From NCBI RefSeq assembly GCF_016798225.1, contig NZ_JAEUYX010000002.1, positions 1-64,000 of the forward strand: 64,000 nt of DNA. Direction: 5' to 3'. Numbering within the stretch: position 1 is the first letter of the stretch; the number at the start of each line of letters is the position of its first letter. Under the pieces are notes generated by a model. That model saw only the letters and a list, made by a program, of their open reading frames with translations, had not been told where the DNA came from and did not search any database. The position numbers were made by a program, and so were the translations under genes. The DNA comes from Anaerococcus sp. mt242 (GTDB taxonomy: Bacteria > Bacillota > Clostridia > Tissierellales > Peptoniphilaceae). Of the stretch, positions 45,831 to 55,711 are shown piece after piece.

Positions 45831-47603
45831 ATGGAATTTAAAAGAAGCCATATGTGTGGCGAATTAAGAAGTGAAAATATAGGTGAAGAAGTAGTCCTAA
45901 TGGGCTGGGTAGCAAAAAAAAGAAACTTAGGTTCTTTGGTTTTCTTTGATTTAAGAGATAAAACAGGTATTACTCAAATCGTAGTGCGTGAAGAAGATAA
46001 AGAAAATCATGACCTTGCTAGCCATCTAGGTCAAGAATATGTTGTTGAAATAAAAGGTTCAGTTAGGGAGAGAGAATCTAAAAATCCTGATATGGCAACT
46101 GGAGATATTGAGATTGTTGCTGAAAAAATTAATATTCTTGATAAGGCTAACACACCACCAATATACATAAAAGATGATGATGATGTAGCTGAAAATCTTA
46201 AATTAAAATATAGATATCTTGATATGAGAAAGGCTTCTGTACAAAAAAATCTAAAACTTAGATCAGATATTGTACGTACTATTCGTGAGTACATGTATAA
46301 CAATGACTTTACAGAAGTAGAAACACCATTTTTAACAAAACCTACTCCTGAAGGAGCAAGAGATTATCTTGTGCCATCAAGAATAAACCAAGGTGAATTT
46401 TATGCTCTACCTCAATCACCACAACTTTTAAAACAAATCCTAATGATAGGTTCCTTAGATAGGTACTTCCAAGTTGTAAAATGTTTTAGAGATGAGGACT
46501 TAAGAGCTAACCGTCAACCAGAATTTACTCAATTAGATATGGAATTATCTTTCGCTAACCAAGATGATGTAATAGCAGTAAATGAAGGACTTATAAAAGA
46601 ATTATTTGATAAATATACAGACTATGATTTAACCTTACCAATTCCAAGAATGGATTATAGTGAAGCTATGGAATCATATGGTTCTGATAAACCAGACTTA
46701 AGATTTGGTTATAAAATTAAAAATATTTCTGAAATTTGGAAAGATAGTGAATTTAAAGTATTTGCAAACAATACTTCTGAAGGTAAATCAGTAAGAGCAA
46801 TTAACTTTAAAAATCTAGCAGATAAATATTCTAGAAAACAATTAGATAAATTAACAGACTTTGTTAAACACTACGGCCTAGGTGGGCTTTCTTATATCAA
46901 ATATGGGGAAGAAGTAAACTCCTCAATTAGCAAATTCTTAACAGATGATATTTTAAATAATATGATTGAAAAATTAGAAATTGAGAATAACGACTTAATT
47001 TTAATTGCAGCCGATAAAGATAAAAAAGTTCTTGAAGGACTTGGAGCATTAAGAAATAAAGTTGCAAAAGATAATGATCTATATGAAAAAGAATATGCAT
47101 TGACTTGGGTTGTAAATTTCCCAATGTTTGAATATAACGAAGAAGAAGACAGATACGTTTCTCAACACCATCCATTTACCATGCCAAATGAAGATGACAT
47201 TCACTTATTAAAGACTCATCCAGAACAAGTAAGGACTCAAGCTTACGATATTGTTATTAATGGTGATGAAATGGGAGGTGGATCTGTAAGGATCAATAAT
47301 TCAGAATTACAAAAAGATATTTTTGAAGCTTTAAATCTGACTGAAGAAGATATTAAAAATAAATTTGGATTCTTTATTGAAGCTCTTTCATATGGTACAC
47401 CACCACATGCTGGACTTGCTTATGGTCTTGATAGATTATTAATGTTATTTGCAAAAACTGATAACATTAAAGATGTAATAGCCTTCCCAAAAACTCAATC
47501 AGCAACTTGTCCACTTACTGAAGCACCAACTATCGTTGATACAAAGGCTTTGGATGAGCTAGGAATCAACTTAAGGAGTGATATTAATGACAACAATGAT
47601 TAA
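45831..47603 (+). CDS. aspS: Aspartyl-tRNA synthetase
   Basis: A class II synthetase of the bacterial type. The N-terminal anticodon-binding OB fold (about residues 1-105), motif 2 FRDEDLRANRQPEFTQ (about 220-235), a GAD insertion domain and motif 3 GLAYGLDRLLMLF (about 527-539) are all visible. The length of 590 aa is normal. Its end overlaps the next gene's ribosome binding site and start by 17 bases. In relatives hisS usually precedes it; hisS is absent here. Confidence 0.97.
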   Translation: MEFKRSHMCGELRSENIGEEVVLMGWVAKKRNLGSLVFFDLRDKTGITQIVVREEDKENHDLASHLGQEYVVEIKGSVRERESKNPDMATGDIEIVAEKINILDKANTPPIYIKDDDDVAENLKLKYRYLDMRKASVQKNLKLRSDIVRTIREYMYNNDFTEVETPFLTKPTPEGARDYLVPSRINQGEFYALPQSPQLLKQILMIGSLDRYFQVVKCFRDEDLRANRQPEFTQLDMELSFANQDDVIAVNEGLIKELFDKYTDYDLTLPIPRMDYSEAMESYGSDKPDLRFGYKIKNISEIWKDSEFKVFANNTSEGKSVRAINFKNLADKYSRKQLDKLTDFVKHYGLGGLSYIKYGEEVNSSISKFLTDDILNNMIEKLEIENNDLILIAADKDKKVLEGLGALRNKVAKDNDLYEKEYALTWVVNFPMFEYNEEEDRYVSQHHPFTMPNEDDIHLLKTHPEQVRTQAYDIVINGDEMGGGSVRINNSELQKDIFEALNLTEEDIKNKFGFFIEALSYGTPPHAGLAYGLDRLLMLFAKTDNIKDVIAFPKTQSATCPLTEAPTIVDTKALDELGINLRSDINDNND

Positions 47604-48003
47604 AGAAGGAACTGTTCTAGAAAATAAAAATGGACATTTAACTGTTAGCGTAGCTAGAAATGAGGCCTGTGGAGCCTGTGCAGCCAAGGGTTCTTGCGGC
47701 CAAAAGGAAGATACCCTCATAGAATTATTCTCTTCTGATGACATAAAAGTAGGAGATAAAGTTATACTTGAAACACGTTCATCTGATATTACAAAATACT
47801 CTATGTATGTATATGTACTTCCAGTTGTGATGATAGTTATAGGTGCTATATTACCAAATTTATTTCTAAAGAATACTGGATATGACATAAATCTGCTTAC
47901 TCTTTTATCAATAATAATATTTTTTGCTATATCATTTATTATTATAAAAGGAATAGATAAAAACCTTGCGAATAATAGTGTAATGAAAGTTAGGAGAATC
48001 TAA
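47587..48003 (+). CDS. RseC/MucC-family membrane protein
   Basis: The N-terminal soluble part has four cysteines ([13 protein letters not shown], about residues 24-36), as in SoxR-reducing/RseC-type proteins. Two membrane spans follow (about 75-96 and 103-122). In anaerobes RseC homologues often accompany electron-transfer complexes, though no rnf genes are nearby. I use the ATG at 47587, 8 nt after AAGGAG, instead of the GTG at 47578. The start lies inside aspS and the end shares a base with glyA. Confidence 0.82.
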   Translation: MTTMIKEGTVLENKNGHLTVSVARNEACGACAAKGSCGQKEDTLIELFSSDDIKVGDKVILETRSSDITKYSMYVYVLPVVMIVIGAILPNLFLKNTGYDINLLTLLSIIIFFAISFIIIKGIDKNLANNSVMKVRRI

Positions 48004-49238
48004 TGGATTATTCTTTAATAAAAGAATTTGACAAAGATCTTTACGAAGCCTTAGATAAGGAAGTAAAAAGACAAGAGGATAATATCGAATTAATAGCTTC
48101 TGAGAATTATGTTAAACCTTACATCTTAGAAGCTGCAGGAAGTATTTTGACAAATAAATATGCTGAAGGTTATCCAGAAAAAAGATATTATGGTGGATGC
48201 GAAAATATAGATGTTATTGAGCAAATTGCTATTGAACGAGCAAAGGAATTATTCCACTGTGATCATGCAAATGTACAACAACATTCGGGGTCTAATGCAA
48301 ACTTTGCTGCATATTCAGCTCTTTTAAAGCCTGGGGATAAAGTCTTAGCGATGAATCTTACAGAAGGTGGGCACTTAACTCATGGTTCAAAAGTAAATTT
48401 TTCTGGAAAACTTTATGATTTTTATCCATATGGTGTAGATATAGAAACTGGTAGGATTGATTATGATGATGTACTAGCAAAAGCACGTGAAATTCAACCC
48501 AAATTAATAGTTTGTGGTGCAAGTGCATATCCTCGTGAAATTGATTTTAAAAAGTTTAGAGAAATTGCTGATGAAGTCGGAGCAATTTTAATGGCGGATG
48601 TTGCGCATATTGCAGGACTAATTGTAGCGGGTGAACACCCAGACCCATTCCCATATTGTGATGTAGTCACATCTACAACACATAAGACTTTAAGAGGTCC
48701 TAGGTCAGGTATAATTCTTTGTAAAGAAGAATATGCCAAAGCTATAGACAAGGCAGTTTTCCCTGGTTCACAAGGTGGCCCACTAGAACATATAATTTTA
48801 GCAAAAGCATTAGGATTTAAGCAAAACTTAGATTCATCATGGAAAGACTATGCTAAAAATATAAAAGCAAATGCAAAAGCTATGGAAGAAGCATTAAGGG
48901 ATCATGGCTTTAAAATGATTTCTGATGGTACAGATAATCATTTAATATTAATAGATCTTACTAATAAAAATATAACTGGTTCCGAAGCTCAAGATCTGCT
49001 TGATCAAGTAAATATAACAACAAATAAGAACACTATTCCTAATGAACAATTATCTCCAAATGTAACAAGTGGCCTAAGAATTGGTACTGCTGCTATAACA
49101 TCTAGAGGTATGGGTGTTGATGAATCAAAAAAAATCATAGAGCTTATTTCAAGAACTATTGATAGAAATGAAGATATCGAGCAAATTAAAAGGGAAGTTT
49201 TAGAGCTAACAAGCAAATTTCCTGTATATGGTAATTAA
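48003..49238 (+). CDS. glyA: Serine hydroxymethyltransferase
   Basis: Interconverts serine and glycine with tetrahydrofolate. The PLP lysine motif [15 protein letters not shown] lies near residues 220-234. [12 protein letters not shown], the [11 protein letters not shown] substrate segment and [14 protein letters not shown] are conserved. The length of 411 aa is standard. It shares one base with the preceding gene and lies two bases before der. Confidence 0.97.
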   Translation: MDYSLIKEFDKDLYEALDKEVKRQEDNIELIASENYVKPYILEAAGSILTNKYAEGYPEKRYYGGCENIDVIEQIAIERAKELFHCDHANVQQHSGSNANFAAYSALLKPGDKVLAMNLTEGGHLTHGSKVNFSGKLYDFYPYGVDIETGRIDYDDVLAKAREIQPKLIVCGASAYPREIDFKKFREIADEVGAILMADVAHIAGLIVAGEHPDPFPYCDVVTSTTHKTLRGPRSGIILCKEEYAKAIDKAVFPGSQGGPLEHIILAKALGFKQNLDSSWKDYAKNIKANAKAMEEALRDHGFKMISDGTDNHLILIDLTNKNITGSEAQDLLDQVNITTNKNTIPNEQLSPNVTSGLRIGTAAITSRGMGVDESKKIIELISRTIDRNEDIEQIKREVLELTSKFPVYGN

Positions 49239-49240
49239 TT

Positions 49241-50560
49241 ATGGCAATGCCAATAGTAACTTTAGTCGGTAGGACTAATGTAGGAAAATCAACATTATTT
49301 AATAGACTTGTAGGAAAGAAAAAATCTATAACTGAAGATATAAGTGGCGTGACTCGAGATAGAATAGTCGATAAGGTAGAATGGCAGGGAGATGAATTTC
49401 TTCTTGTAGATACGGGTGGACTTGATATTTCAAATAAAGAAATGATGAATCAAGAAATAAAATCACAAGTAGAAAAAGCCTTACTAGAAACCAATTTAAT
49501 TCTTTTTGTAGTAGATGGTAAAGAGGGTTTAAGCCCTTATGATGCTGAAATAGCAGATGTAATCCGTAGATATCATAAAAAAGTAATAATTGTTGCAAAC
49601 AAAATTGATAGTCACAAAACCCCAGACCACATATACGATTTTTACTCTATGGGTTTTGATGATCTTGCAATAATCTCAGCAGAACAGAGCAAGGGACTTG
49701 GAGATTTGCTCGATAAAGTGGTCGAAAACATAGATTTTGAAGCTTTTGATCAAATTGAAGATGAAACAAGAATTGCAATAATAGGTAAACCTAATGCTGG
49801 AAAGTCATCATTAGTAAATCTACTTTTAGAAGATGAAAGAATGATTGTAACTGATGTAGCTGGGACTACTCGTGATGCTGTAGATTCATACTGGACTTAT
49901 AATGATAAAAATTATGTGCTTATAGATACTGCCGGTCTTCGTAGAAAATCTAAAGTAAAAGAAAATATAGAATATTATGCCAACCAACGTACATTTGATG
50001 CAGTAGATAGTGCAGAAATAGTTCTATTTTTAATAGATGCAACAGTAGGAGTTACTGAGCAAGATACAAAAATTGCCGGATATGCTCATAATCAAAGAAA
50101 AGCTATAATCATAGCTGTTAATAAGTGGGATATAGTCGAAAAAGAAACAAATACTATGAAAGATATGGAAGCAGATATAAGAAATAAATTAGGTTTTGCT
50201 TTATACGCACCAATAGTATTTATATCAGTGCTTAAAAATCAAAGAATTGATACTCTTTTAGATATGATAGAAGTTGTAGATAATAATTATCATACTAGAA
50301 TATCTACAGGTGTCTTAAATAATATTTTGCAAGATGCAATTATGTTAAACCAACCACCCCAAGATAAGGGTAAGAGACTTAAAATATACTATATGTCTCA
50401 AGTTGGAATGGCACCTCCTAAATTTATGCTATCTATAAATGACAGAGAAATAATGCACTTTTCATATATGAGATATTTAGAAAATCAAATTAGAAAGAAT
50501 TATAATCTTATAGGGGTTCCTTTTAGTTTTGTATTAAAAGAAAGAGGATCAGATAAATGA
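49241..50560 (+). CDS. der: Ribosome assembly GTPase Der
   Basis: A double GTPase for 50S maturation. The first G domain has GRTNVGKST (about residues 9-17) and DTGGLD; the second has GKPNAGKSS (about 182-190) and DTAGLRRKSKV. A C-terminal KH-like domain completes it. The first P-loop reads GRTN where GRPN is usual. The length of 439 aa is normal. It overlaps plsY by four bases. Confidence 0.96.
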   Translation: MAMPIVTLVGRTNVGKSTLFNRLVGKKKSITEDISGVTRDRIVDKVEWQGDEFLLVDTGGLDISNKEMMNQEIKSQVEKALLETNLILFVVDGKEGLSPYDAEIADVIRRYHKKVIIVANKIDSHKTPDHIYDFYSMGFDDLAIISAEQSKGLGDLLDKVVENIDFEAFDQIEDETRIAIIGKPNAGKSSLVNLLLEDERMIVTDVAGTTRDAVDSYWTYNDKNYVLIDTAGLRRKSKVKENIEYYANQRTFDAVDSAEIVLFLIDATVGVTEQDTKIAGYAHNQRKAIIIAVNKWDIVEKETNTMKDMEADIRNKLGFALYAPIVFISVLKNQRIDTLLDMIEVVDNNYHTRISTGVLNNILQDAIMLNQPPQDKGKRLKIYYMSQVGMAPPKFMLSINDREIMHFSYMRYLENQIRKNYNLIGVPFSFVLKERGSDK

Positions 50561-51132
50561 TTTTTATCATTGCCTTAATTTCTTATATTATAGGTTCAAT
50601 ACCTAGTGCATATTTGATTGGTAAATATTTTTTTAATACGGATATCAGAGCCCTTGGCTCTGGTAATGTTGGTAGTACCAATGCTTTAAGAAATTTTGGA
50701 AGAAAGGCTGGAATTGCAACACTAATTTGTGATGCTTTTAAAGGATTTATAGCACTTTTTATAGCAGATAAAATAGGTGTAGAACATTCACTAGCTATTA
50801 GCTTAGTATTTGTTGTGCTTGGACATATGTATAGTGTTTTTCTTCACTTTAAAAGTGGTAAAGGTGTAGCAACCTCCTTTGGTGCCTTTATTTATTTAGA
50901 TATTAAATTTGTTCTAATTTTAGTTGGAATTTTTATTTTAGTTGTGTTAGTAAGTAGAATGGTATCATTAGGATCTATTTTAGGAGCCTTAAGTGCAATA
51001 ATTATAGGATATTTCTATTTTGGATTAACAGATATATTTTTTGCTATCCTTATAATTGCAACACTTATTATCTATAAACATAGATCTAACATTCAAAGAA
51101 TAATAAATAACAAGGAGTCTAAAATATTTTAA
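50557..51132 (+). CDS. plsY: Acyl-phosphate:glycerol-3-phosphate acyltransferase
   Basis: An integral membrane enzyme starting phospholipid synthesis. The motifs GSIPSAYLIGK, GSGNVGSTNALRNFG and the glycine-rich SGKGVATSFG are intact, with five membrane spans. The length of 191 aa is typical. The gene is in the common der-plsY-gpsA order, so glycerol-3-phosphate production and its acylation are coexpressed. Confidence 0.95.
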   Translation: MIFIIALISYIIGSIPSAYLIGKYFFNTDIRALGSGNVGSTNALRNFGRKAGIATLICDAFKGFIALFIADKIGVEHSLAISLVFVVLGHMYSVFLHFKSGKGVATSFGAFIYLDIKFVLILVGIFILVVLVSRMVSLGSILGALSAIIIGYFYFGLTDIFFAILIIATLIIYKHRSNIQRIINNKESKIF

Positions 51133-51134
51133 CT

Positions 51135-52121
51135 ATGGAAATCTCAATTTTAGGTTCAGGATCATGGTCAACAGCTATAGCATATCTCTTATCAGAGAAT
51201 CACGATGTTTTGTTGTATGCCAGAAATCCTGAAGATGCAAAATATATAAATGATAATCATAAAAATAGAAAATATTTAAAAGACTTTGATTTGCCTACTA
51301 ATATCAAAGCTACCAGCAATATTAAGGACTTATTTAAAAATAGGTTTATAATTAATGGAATTCCTACTCAAAGCATTCGATCAGTTATTAAACAATTTAA
51401 GCCATATTTTGATGAAGATAATATATTTGTAAATCTGTCAAAAGGTTTAGAGTTAGAAACTCACAACAGAATTTCACAAATTGTTAAGCAAGAACTAGGT
51501 GAGGATACCCATTATGTTATCTTAAGCGGACCTTCTCATGCTGAAGAAGTTATAAGAAAAATGCCTACTGCAGTAGTAAGTGCCTGTGAAGATATAAATC
51601 TTGCAAAAGAAATTCAACTTATCTTTACAAACGATTGGTTTAGAGTATATAGTTCAACAGATGTAATTGGTGTAGAGCTAGGTGGAGCTATAAAAAATAC
51701 TTTAGCCTTTGGGATAGGAATGCTAGATGGTCTTGGATATGGGGATAATACAAAAGCGGCTGTTATAACTCGAGGCATAAATGAAATGAATAGATTATTA
51801 ATTGAGTTTGATGCTAATCCAAATACATTAAATGGATTAGCTGGAGTAGGCGATTTAATAGTTACATCTACGAGTCTAAATTCTAGAAATTATAGGACAG
51901 GATTATTGATTGGACAAGGCTTAAGTATGCAAGATGCTATTAGTGAAATAAATATGGTTGTAGAGGGGATTCCAACTACAAGAGCTTTGAATCAACTAGC
52001 TAAAAATCACAAATTAGATTTACCTATAACTTCTGAAATCTATAAGATTTTATATGAAAATAAAAACCCAAATGATTCTGTTGCTTCACTTATGGGTAGA
52101 AGTTTAAAAAGTGAATTTTAA
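51135..52121 (+). CDS. gpsA: NAD(P)-dependent glycerol-3-phosphate dehydrogenase
   Basis: Supplies glycerol-3-phosphate for phospholipids. The N-terminal nucleotide loop GSGSWSTAIA (residues 7-16), the active-site Lys region GVELGGAIKNTLAFGIG, and GLAGVGDLIVTSTSLNSRNYR are family hallmarks. The length of 328 aa is normal. The only strong Shine-Dalgarno (AAGGAG) is about 17 nt upstream, inside plsY, so initiation may depend on coupling. Confidence 0.95.
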   Translation: MEISILGSGSWSTAIAYLLSENHDVLLYARNPEDAKYINDNHKNRKYLKDFDLPTNIKATSNIKDLFKNRFIINGIPTQSIRSVIKQFKPYFDEDNIFVNLSKGLELETHNRISQIVKQELGEDTHYVILSGPSHAEEVIRKMPTAVVSACEDINLAKEIQLIFTNDWFRVYSSTDVIGVELGGAIKNTLAFGIGMLDGLGYGDNTKAAVITRGINEMNRLLIEFDANPNTLNGLAGVGDLIVTSTSLNSRNYRTGLLIGQGLSMQDAISEINMVVEGIPTTRALNQLAKNHKLDLPITSEIYKILYENKNPNDSVASLMGRSLKSEF

Positions 52122-52155
52122 TATTAATTAATTTTTATTTTTTTTATTTTTAAGT

Positions 52156-52192
52156 TATAATAGAATCAAATACAAATAGTAAAGGGAATATT
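52156..52192 (+). promoter_or_regulatory. -10 element and ribosome binding site of sepF
   Basis: TATAAT at 52156-52161 follows a nearly pure T tract; a -35 is not clear. AAAGGGAA lies 7 nt before the sepF ATG. Confidence 0.5.
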
Positions 52193-52804
52193 ATGTTTGA
52201 CAAATTTAAAGACTTCATTGGTATAGACGACAACTATGATGATTACGATGACGAACAACTTTATTATGATAATAATGAAGAAGATAGTAAAACTACTACA
52301 AGGACTGCTTATACAAATTTATTAGAAGATGAAACTACAGAAAAAAATGGATCTGTTACTTATGAAAGTGGCTATAACAACTCAAGCTCATCATTTGGAT
52401 ATGATTCTAAAGATTATAATAATGATTCATTTTCTACAAGCACCTCATCAAATAATTACCAAAGATCATCAAAAAGAGGAGATAATATAGTTAGCATGAC
52501 AGAAAATAATTTTACAAATAAATCATCTATGAGAATATCAATTCAAGAACCTCTTGATTATGAAACAGATGCACCAAGTGTAATAAATGATATACTTGAT
52601 AAAAAAGTTGTTGTTTTAAACCTTGAAATGGTTGATGCTGATATGAGACAAAGAATTTTTGATTTTGTTTCAGGTGCAGTTTACGCTCTAGATGGAACAG
52701 TTGAAAGAGTTACAAAAGGTATTTTTGTAATCAGTCCAAAAGGTGTAGAAGTAGATAGCACTGTAACAGAACAAATTTCAGATGGAAACTATAACCAATT
52801 ATAG
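52193..52804 (+). CDS. sepF: Cell division protein SepF
   Basis: SepF anchors FtsZ to the membrane in Gram-positives. A short N-terminal amphipathic helix (MFDKFKDFIGI) is followed by an acidic Asp/Tyr-rich linker, a Ser/Asn-rich disordered region (about 45-105), and the SepF/DUF552 core (about 115-195, with VINDILDKKVVVLNLE and ALDGTVERV). The 203-aa length is slightly above average because of the linker. It is followed by ylmH, the classical dcw-distal order. Confidence 0.93.
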   Translation: MFDKFKDFIGIDDNYDDYDDEQLYYDNNEEDSKTTTRTAYTNLLEDETTEKNGSVTYESGYNNSSSSFGYDSKDYNNDSFSTSTSSNNYQRSSKRGDNIVSMTENNFTNKSSMRISIQEPLDYETDAPSVINDILDKKVVVLNLEMVDADMRQRIFDFVSGAVYALDGTVERVTKGIFVISPKGVEVDSTVTEQISDGNYNQL

Positions 52805-52825
52805 GGTGAAATCTAATTATTTCAT

Positions 52826-53593
52826 ATGAGTTTGGAATACAACTTAGATTTTATAAATGATAAAAGTAAAAAATCATCCATTAAAAAAGCTATATCCATA
52901 TTAGAAAGATCATATTATAAAAATATTGAAGAATATAGCTTTTTTTTGGACCCTTTTGAACAAGAAGTTATAGAATCTATTGCAAATAAAAACAAAATAG
53001 ATATAAAATTTGTAGGCGGTAATGATTTGGCAGAGCGCAAAATATTTATCGCCAATTTCTTTTATGAACCAATTGATGAGTCAAATTATATTAATGTTTT
53101 AAAATTTAACCATGATGGTCTAAGCCACCCTGATGTACTAGGTTCATTAATGAGCTTTAACTTAGAGAGAGAATCTATAGGTGATATAGTCATTGATGAA
53201 AATGCTTGTGAATTTGCTATATTAAAAGATGAAGCTAATTTTGTAAAATACAATTTGACTAAGATAAAAAATCAAAGCATAAATGTAGAAGTCAAGAACA
53301 ATAACGAATTAGAAATAAAACTTGATGATTACATTAACTACAATGGTTTCGTATCATCATTAAGACTGGATAATATAATATCTGAGTTTACGAATACTTC
53401 AAGATCAAAGGCGAAAGATTTAATAAAAGCAAAACTTGTAAAAGTTAACTACGAAATCATAGATGATCCTAGTAAGTTAATCAAAGAAAATTCTATGATA
53501 TCTGTAAGAAGAGAAGGCAGATTCATATTTGATGAGATAACTGGTTCTAGTAAAAAAGGAAACTCGCATATTACATATAGGAAATTAAAATGA
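52826..53593 (+). CDS. ylmH: S4-domain RNA-binding protein YlmH
   Basis: YlmH is a ribosome-associated S4 protein with roles in rescue and division. The N-terminal two-thirds has the family pattern FFLDPFEQEVIESIA and SHPDVLGSLMSFNLERESIGDI. The S4 domain occupies about 180-245 (LRLDNIISEFTNTSRSKAKDL, then VKVNYEIIDD). The length of 255 aa is standard. The only purine-rich site, GGGTGAAA, is distant from the ATG. It overlaps lspA by four bases. Confidence 0.93.
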   Translation: MSLEYNLDFINDKSKKSSIKKAISILERSYYKNIEEYSFFLDPFEQEVIESIANKNKIDIKFVGGNDLAERKIFIANFFYEPIDESNYINVLKFNHDGLSHPDVLGSLMSFNLERESIGDIVIDENACEFAILKDEANFVKYNLTKIKNQSINVEVKNNNELEIKLDDYINYNGFVSSLRLDNIISEFTNTSRSKAKDLIKAKLVKVNYEIIDDPSKLIKENSMISVRREGRFIFDEITGSSKKGNSHITYRKLK

Positions 53594-54039
53594 TAACATA
53601 TATAATTTTTATCGTAATAGGATTAATCCTAGATAGAATAACCAAGACTTATGCAATAAACAATTTAATAGAAAAACCTTATAATGGCACATTACTCAAT
53701 TTTACATATCTTGAAAATAGAGGTGCGGCATTTGGGATACTCCAAGATAGTAGGTTATTTTTTATAATATTAACATTAGCTATAGTGGCTGTTTTAGTAT
53801 ATTATTTTATAAAGAATTATAAGAAAAATCCTATAATTTTAAATATAGCCCTAGCAATGATTATATCAGGAGCTATCGGTAATTTTTATGATAGATTATT
53901 CCAAGGTTATGTTGTAGATTTTATAGAATTTGCTTTCATAAAATTTCCAGTTTTTAATGTGGCAGACATATTTGTTACGATTGGAAGTCTACTGATGATT
54001 ATCTATCTATTATTCTTAGAAGAAAGTGAAAAAATATGA
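53590..54039 (+). CDS. lspA: Prolipoprotein signal peptidase II
   Basis: Cleaves lipoprotein signal peptides before the lipidated Cys. Four membrane spans are visible, with the catalytic Asp pair in GNFYDR (about residues 96-101) and FNVADIF (about 121-127), and the ENRGAAFG motif. The length of 149 aa is normal. The lipoprotein at 31427-32908 is a likely substrate. It overlaps ung by four bases. Confidence 0.95.
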   Translation: MITYIIFIVIGLILDRITKTYAINNLIEKPYNGTLLNFTYLENRGAAFGILQDSRLFFIILTLAIVAVLVYYFIKNYKKNPIILNIALAMIISGAIGNFYDRLFQGYVVDFIEFAFIKFPVFNVADIFVTIGSLLMIIYLLFLEESEKI

Positions 54040-54713
54040 GTGTAAATATTGGAAATGATTGGGATATAATTTTGGCAGACCAATGGGATAAAATATATTA
54101 TCAAAATCTTAGAAAAAAACTCATTGAAGAATATAAAAATTACACTATTTATCCTGATATGTATGATATTTTTAATGCTTTAAAATCCGTTTCTTATGAA
54201 GATGTAAAAGTAGTTATATTAGGTCAAGATCCATACCATGGTCCAGGGCAGGCACATGGTTATGCTTTCTCTGTAAAAAAAGGAGTTAAAACACCACCAT
54301 CATTGGTTAATATTTATAAGGAAATGCATGAAGATATAAATACTTATATACCGAATAATGGAAATTTAGAGAAATGGGCTAATCAGGGAGTCTTGTTATT
54401 AAATACATCGCTAACAGTAAGAGCCCATGAAGCAAATTCTCACCAAAAAATCGGATGGGAAATTCTTACTGATAATATAATAAAAAAATTAAATGATAGA
54501 CAAAAGCCAATAGTTTTTATTCTTTGGGGTAGAAATGCTCAATCAAAGGAAAAGTTAATTACTAATACAAATCATTTAATTATAAAGTCTACCCATCCAT
54601 CTCCACTTTCTGCTAATAGGGGGTTTTTTGGTTCTAAGCCATTTTCGAAAACAAATAATTTTTTAAAATTTATAGGACAAGAGCCTATTGATTGGCAAAT
54701 TGAGAATCTATAA
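54036..54713 (+). CDS. ung: Uracil-DNA glycosylase
   Basis: Excises uracil from DNA. The water-activating motif [13 protein letters not shown] (Asp about 64) and the DNA-intercalating [12 protein letters not shown] (about 187-198) are complete. The length of 225 aa is standard. The 3' end, with the stop, overlaps the convergent exonuclease gene by six bases and is part of a terminator stem. Confidence 0.97.
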   Translation: MSVNIGNDWDIILADQWDKIYYQNLRKKLIEEYKNYTIYPDMYDIFNALKSVSYEDVKVVILGQDPYHGPGQAHGYAFSVKKGVKTPPSLVNIYKEMHEDINTYIPNNGNLEKWANQGVLLLNTSLTVRAHEANSHQKIGWEILTDNIIKKLNDRQKPIVFILWGRNAQSKEKLITNTNHLIIKSTHPSPLSANRGFFGSKPFSKTNNFLKFIGQEPIDWQIENL

Positions 54714-54734
54714 ATGATTCTCAATTATTTTTTT
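54698..54734 (+). terminator. Terminator embedded in the overlapping 3' ends of ung and the exonuclease gene
   Basis: A perfect 11-bp stem, AATTGAGAATC (54698-54708) with GATTCTCAATT (54716-54726), has loop TATAAAT and is followed by ATTTTTTT. It contains both stop codons. The minus-strand flank is only weakly T-rich, so it works mainly for ung. Confidence 0.88.
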
Positions 54735-55613
54735 GCTTAGATTTAAAATATTTTTATAGTTATAAAGGTAATTTTCTTTTATAATTAGTAGATTGGGGTC
54801 AACGGTCATTTGACTTTGGTTTTCTAGATTAAAAGTATTTAAAGCTACATAACCTGTGTTTTTACTATCAAATCTCCCAAATAAAATCTGTATATTAATT
54901 TCTACATCTTTTTCCTTTGTTCTTAACTCATAGTTAACAGAAGAAAAATACGATTCGGATAGAACTTCTGATGATTCTAATTTTATCTGGCAAATATCGT
55001 TATTAATCCAAACTGATTTAAGGCTAAGATTACCTAAATTTAGATTTATAGAAAGTTCCGTATGAAAATAATCACCAATATTTGATAGTCTTTCCGTAGA
55101 TATTAAGTCATTTTCATTATGAATCATAATTGGCTTAGGTCTTTCTCTTTTCTTAATATCTTCAGTCAATTTACTAATCACTTTGTATCTGCTAGGATCA
55201 TTTCTAAAAATCCCAATGTGTTTTTCTATATCCATTAGTTTCATAGATTCAAAAGTAAAGTATTTTCTATGATAAGCTATAATTTTATATATATCTATAG
55301 TATCAGGAAATATTGGATTAAGATTATACTTATCAAGCCTCATATTTAAAAAGGGTATATCGAATTTATCCCCATTATATGTTATGATTTTTTTATCCTT
55401 GGTTACTTTCAAATAAATTTCCAGTAGTCTTATCTCTTCAGAATTATCTTCTGCAAAGTATTGCATAATATAGGATTTATCACCCTCAAAAATTATAAGT
55501 CCTAGTAAAACAAGATTATCATGAATGGCATCTAAGCCTGTAGTTTCAATATCTAATATTATTTCATCAGTATTTAAATTTTCTGGGAAGTATCTTTTTT
55601 TATAAGTTATCAT
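54708..55613 (-). CDS. YprB-like RNase H-fold 3'-5' exonuclease
   Basis: DEDD-type exonuclease motifs: DIETTGL (about residues 21-27), [13 protein letters not shown] (about 77-89), and a C-terminal acidic and tyrosine region near [13 protein letters not shown]. The family is described as ribonuclease H-like YprB. The length of 301 aa is shorter than Bacillus YprB because the tetratricopeptide-like C-terminus is replaced by about 100 residues of beta-rich sequence. It is on the opposite strand and divergent from the cysteine desulfurase gene, with a short shared promoter region. Confidence 0.8.
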   Translation of the reverse strand: MITYKKRYFPENLNTDEIILDIETTGLDAIHDNLVLLGLIIFEGDKSYIMQYFAEDNSEEIRLLEIYLKVTKDKKIITYNGDKFDIPFLNMRLDKYNLNPIFPDTIDIYKIIAYHRKYFTFESMKLMDIEKHIGIFRNDPSRYKVISKLTEDIKKRERPKPIMIHNENDLISTERLSNIGDYFHTELSINLNLGNLSLKSVWINNDICQIKLESSEVLSESYFSSVNYELRTKEKDVEINIQILFGRFDSKNTGYVALNTFNLENQSQMTVDPNLLIIKENYLYNYKNILNLSKKIIENHL

Positions 55614-55711
55614 GGTACTATTATACTTGATTTGCCATCTTTAGTTTATCTAATATAATATTATAATTAGGGAAACCTTATATTAATTATTAGCAAAGTT
55701 AAGAGGTTTAT

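Noticed and set aside
47571-47888. 105-codon minus-strand frame over the aspS/RseC junction
   Set aside because: Fully covered by well-supported + strand genes; no ribosome binding site.
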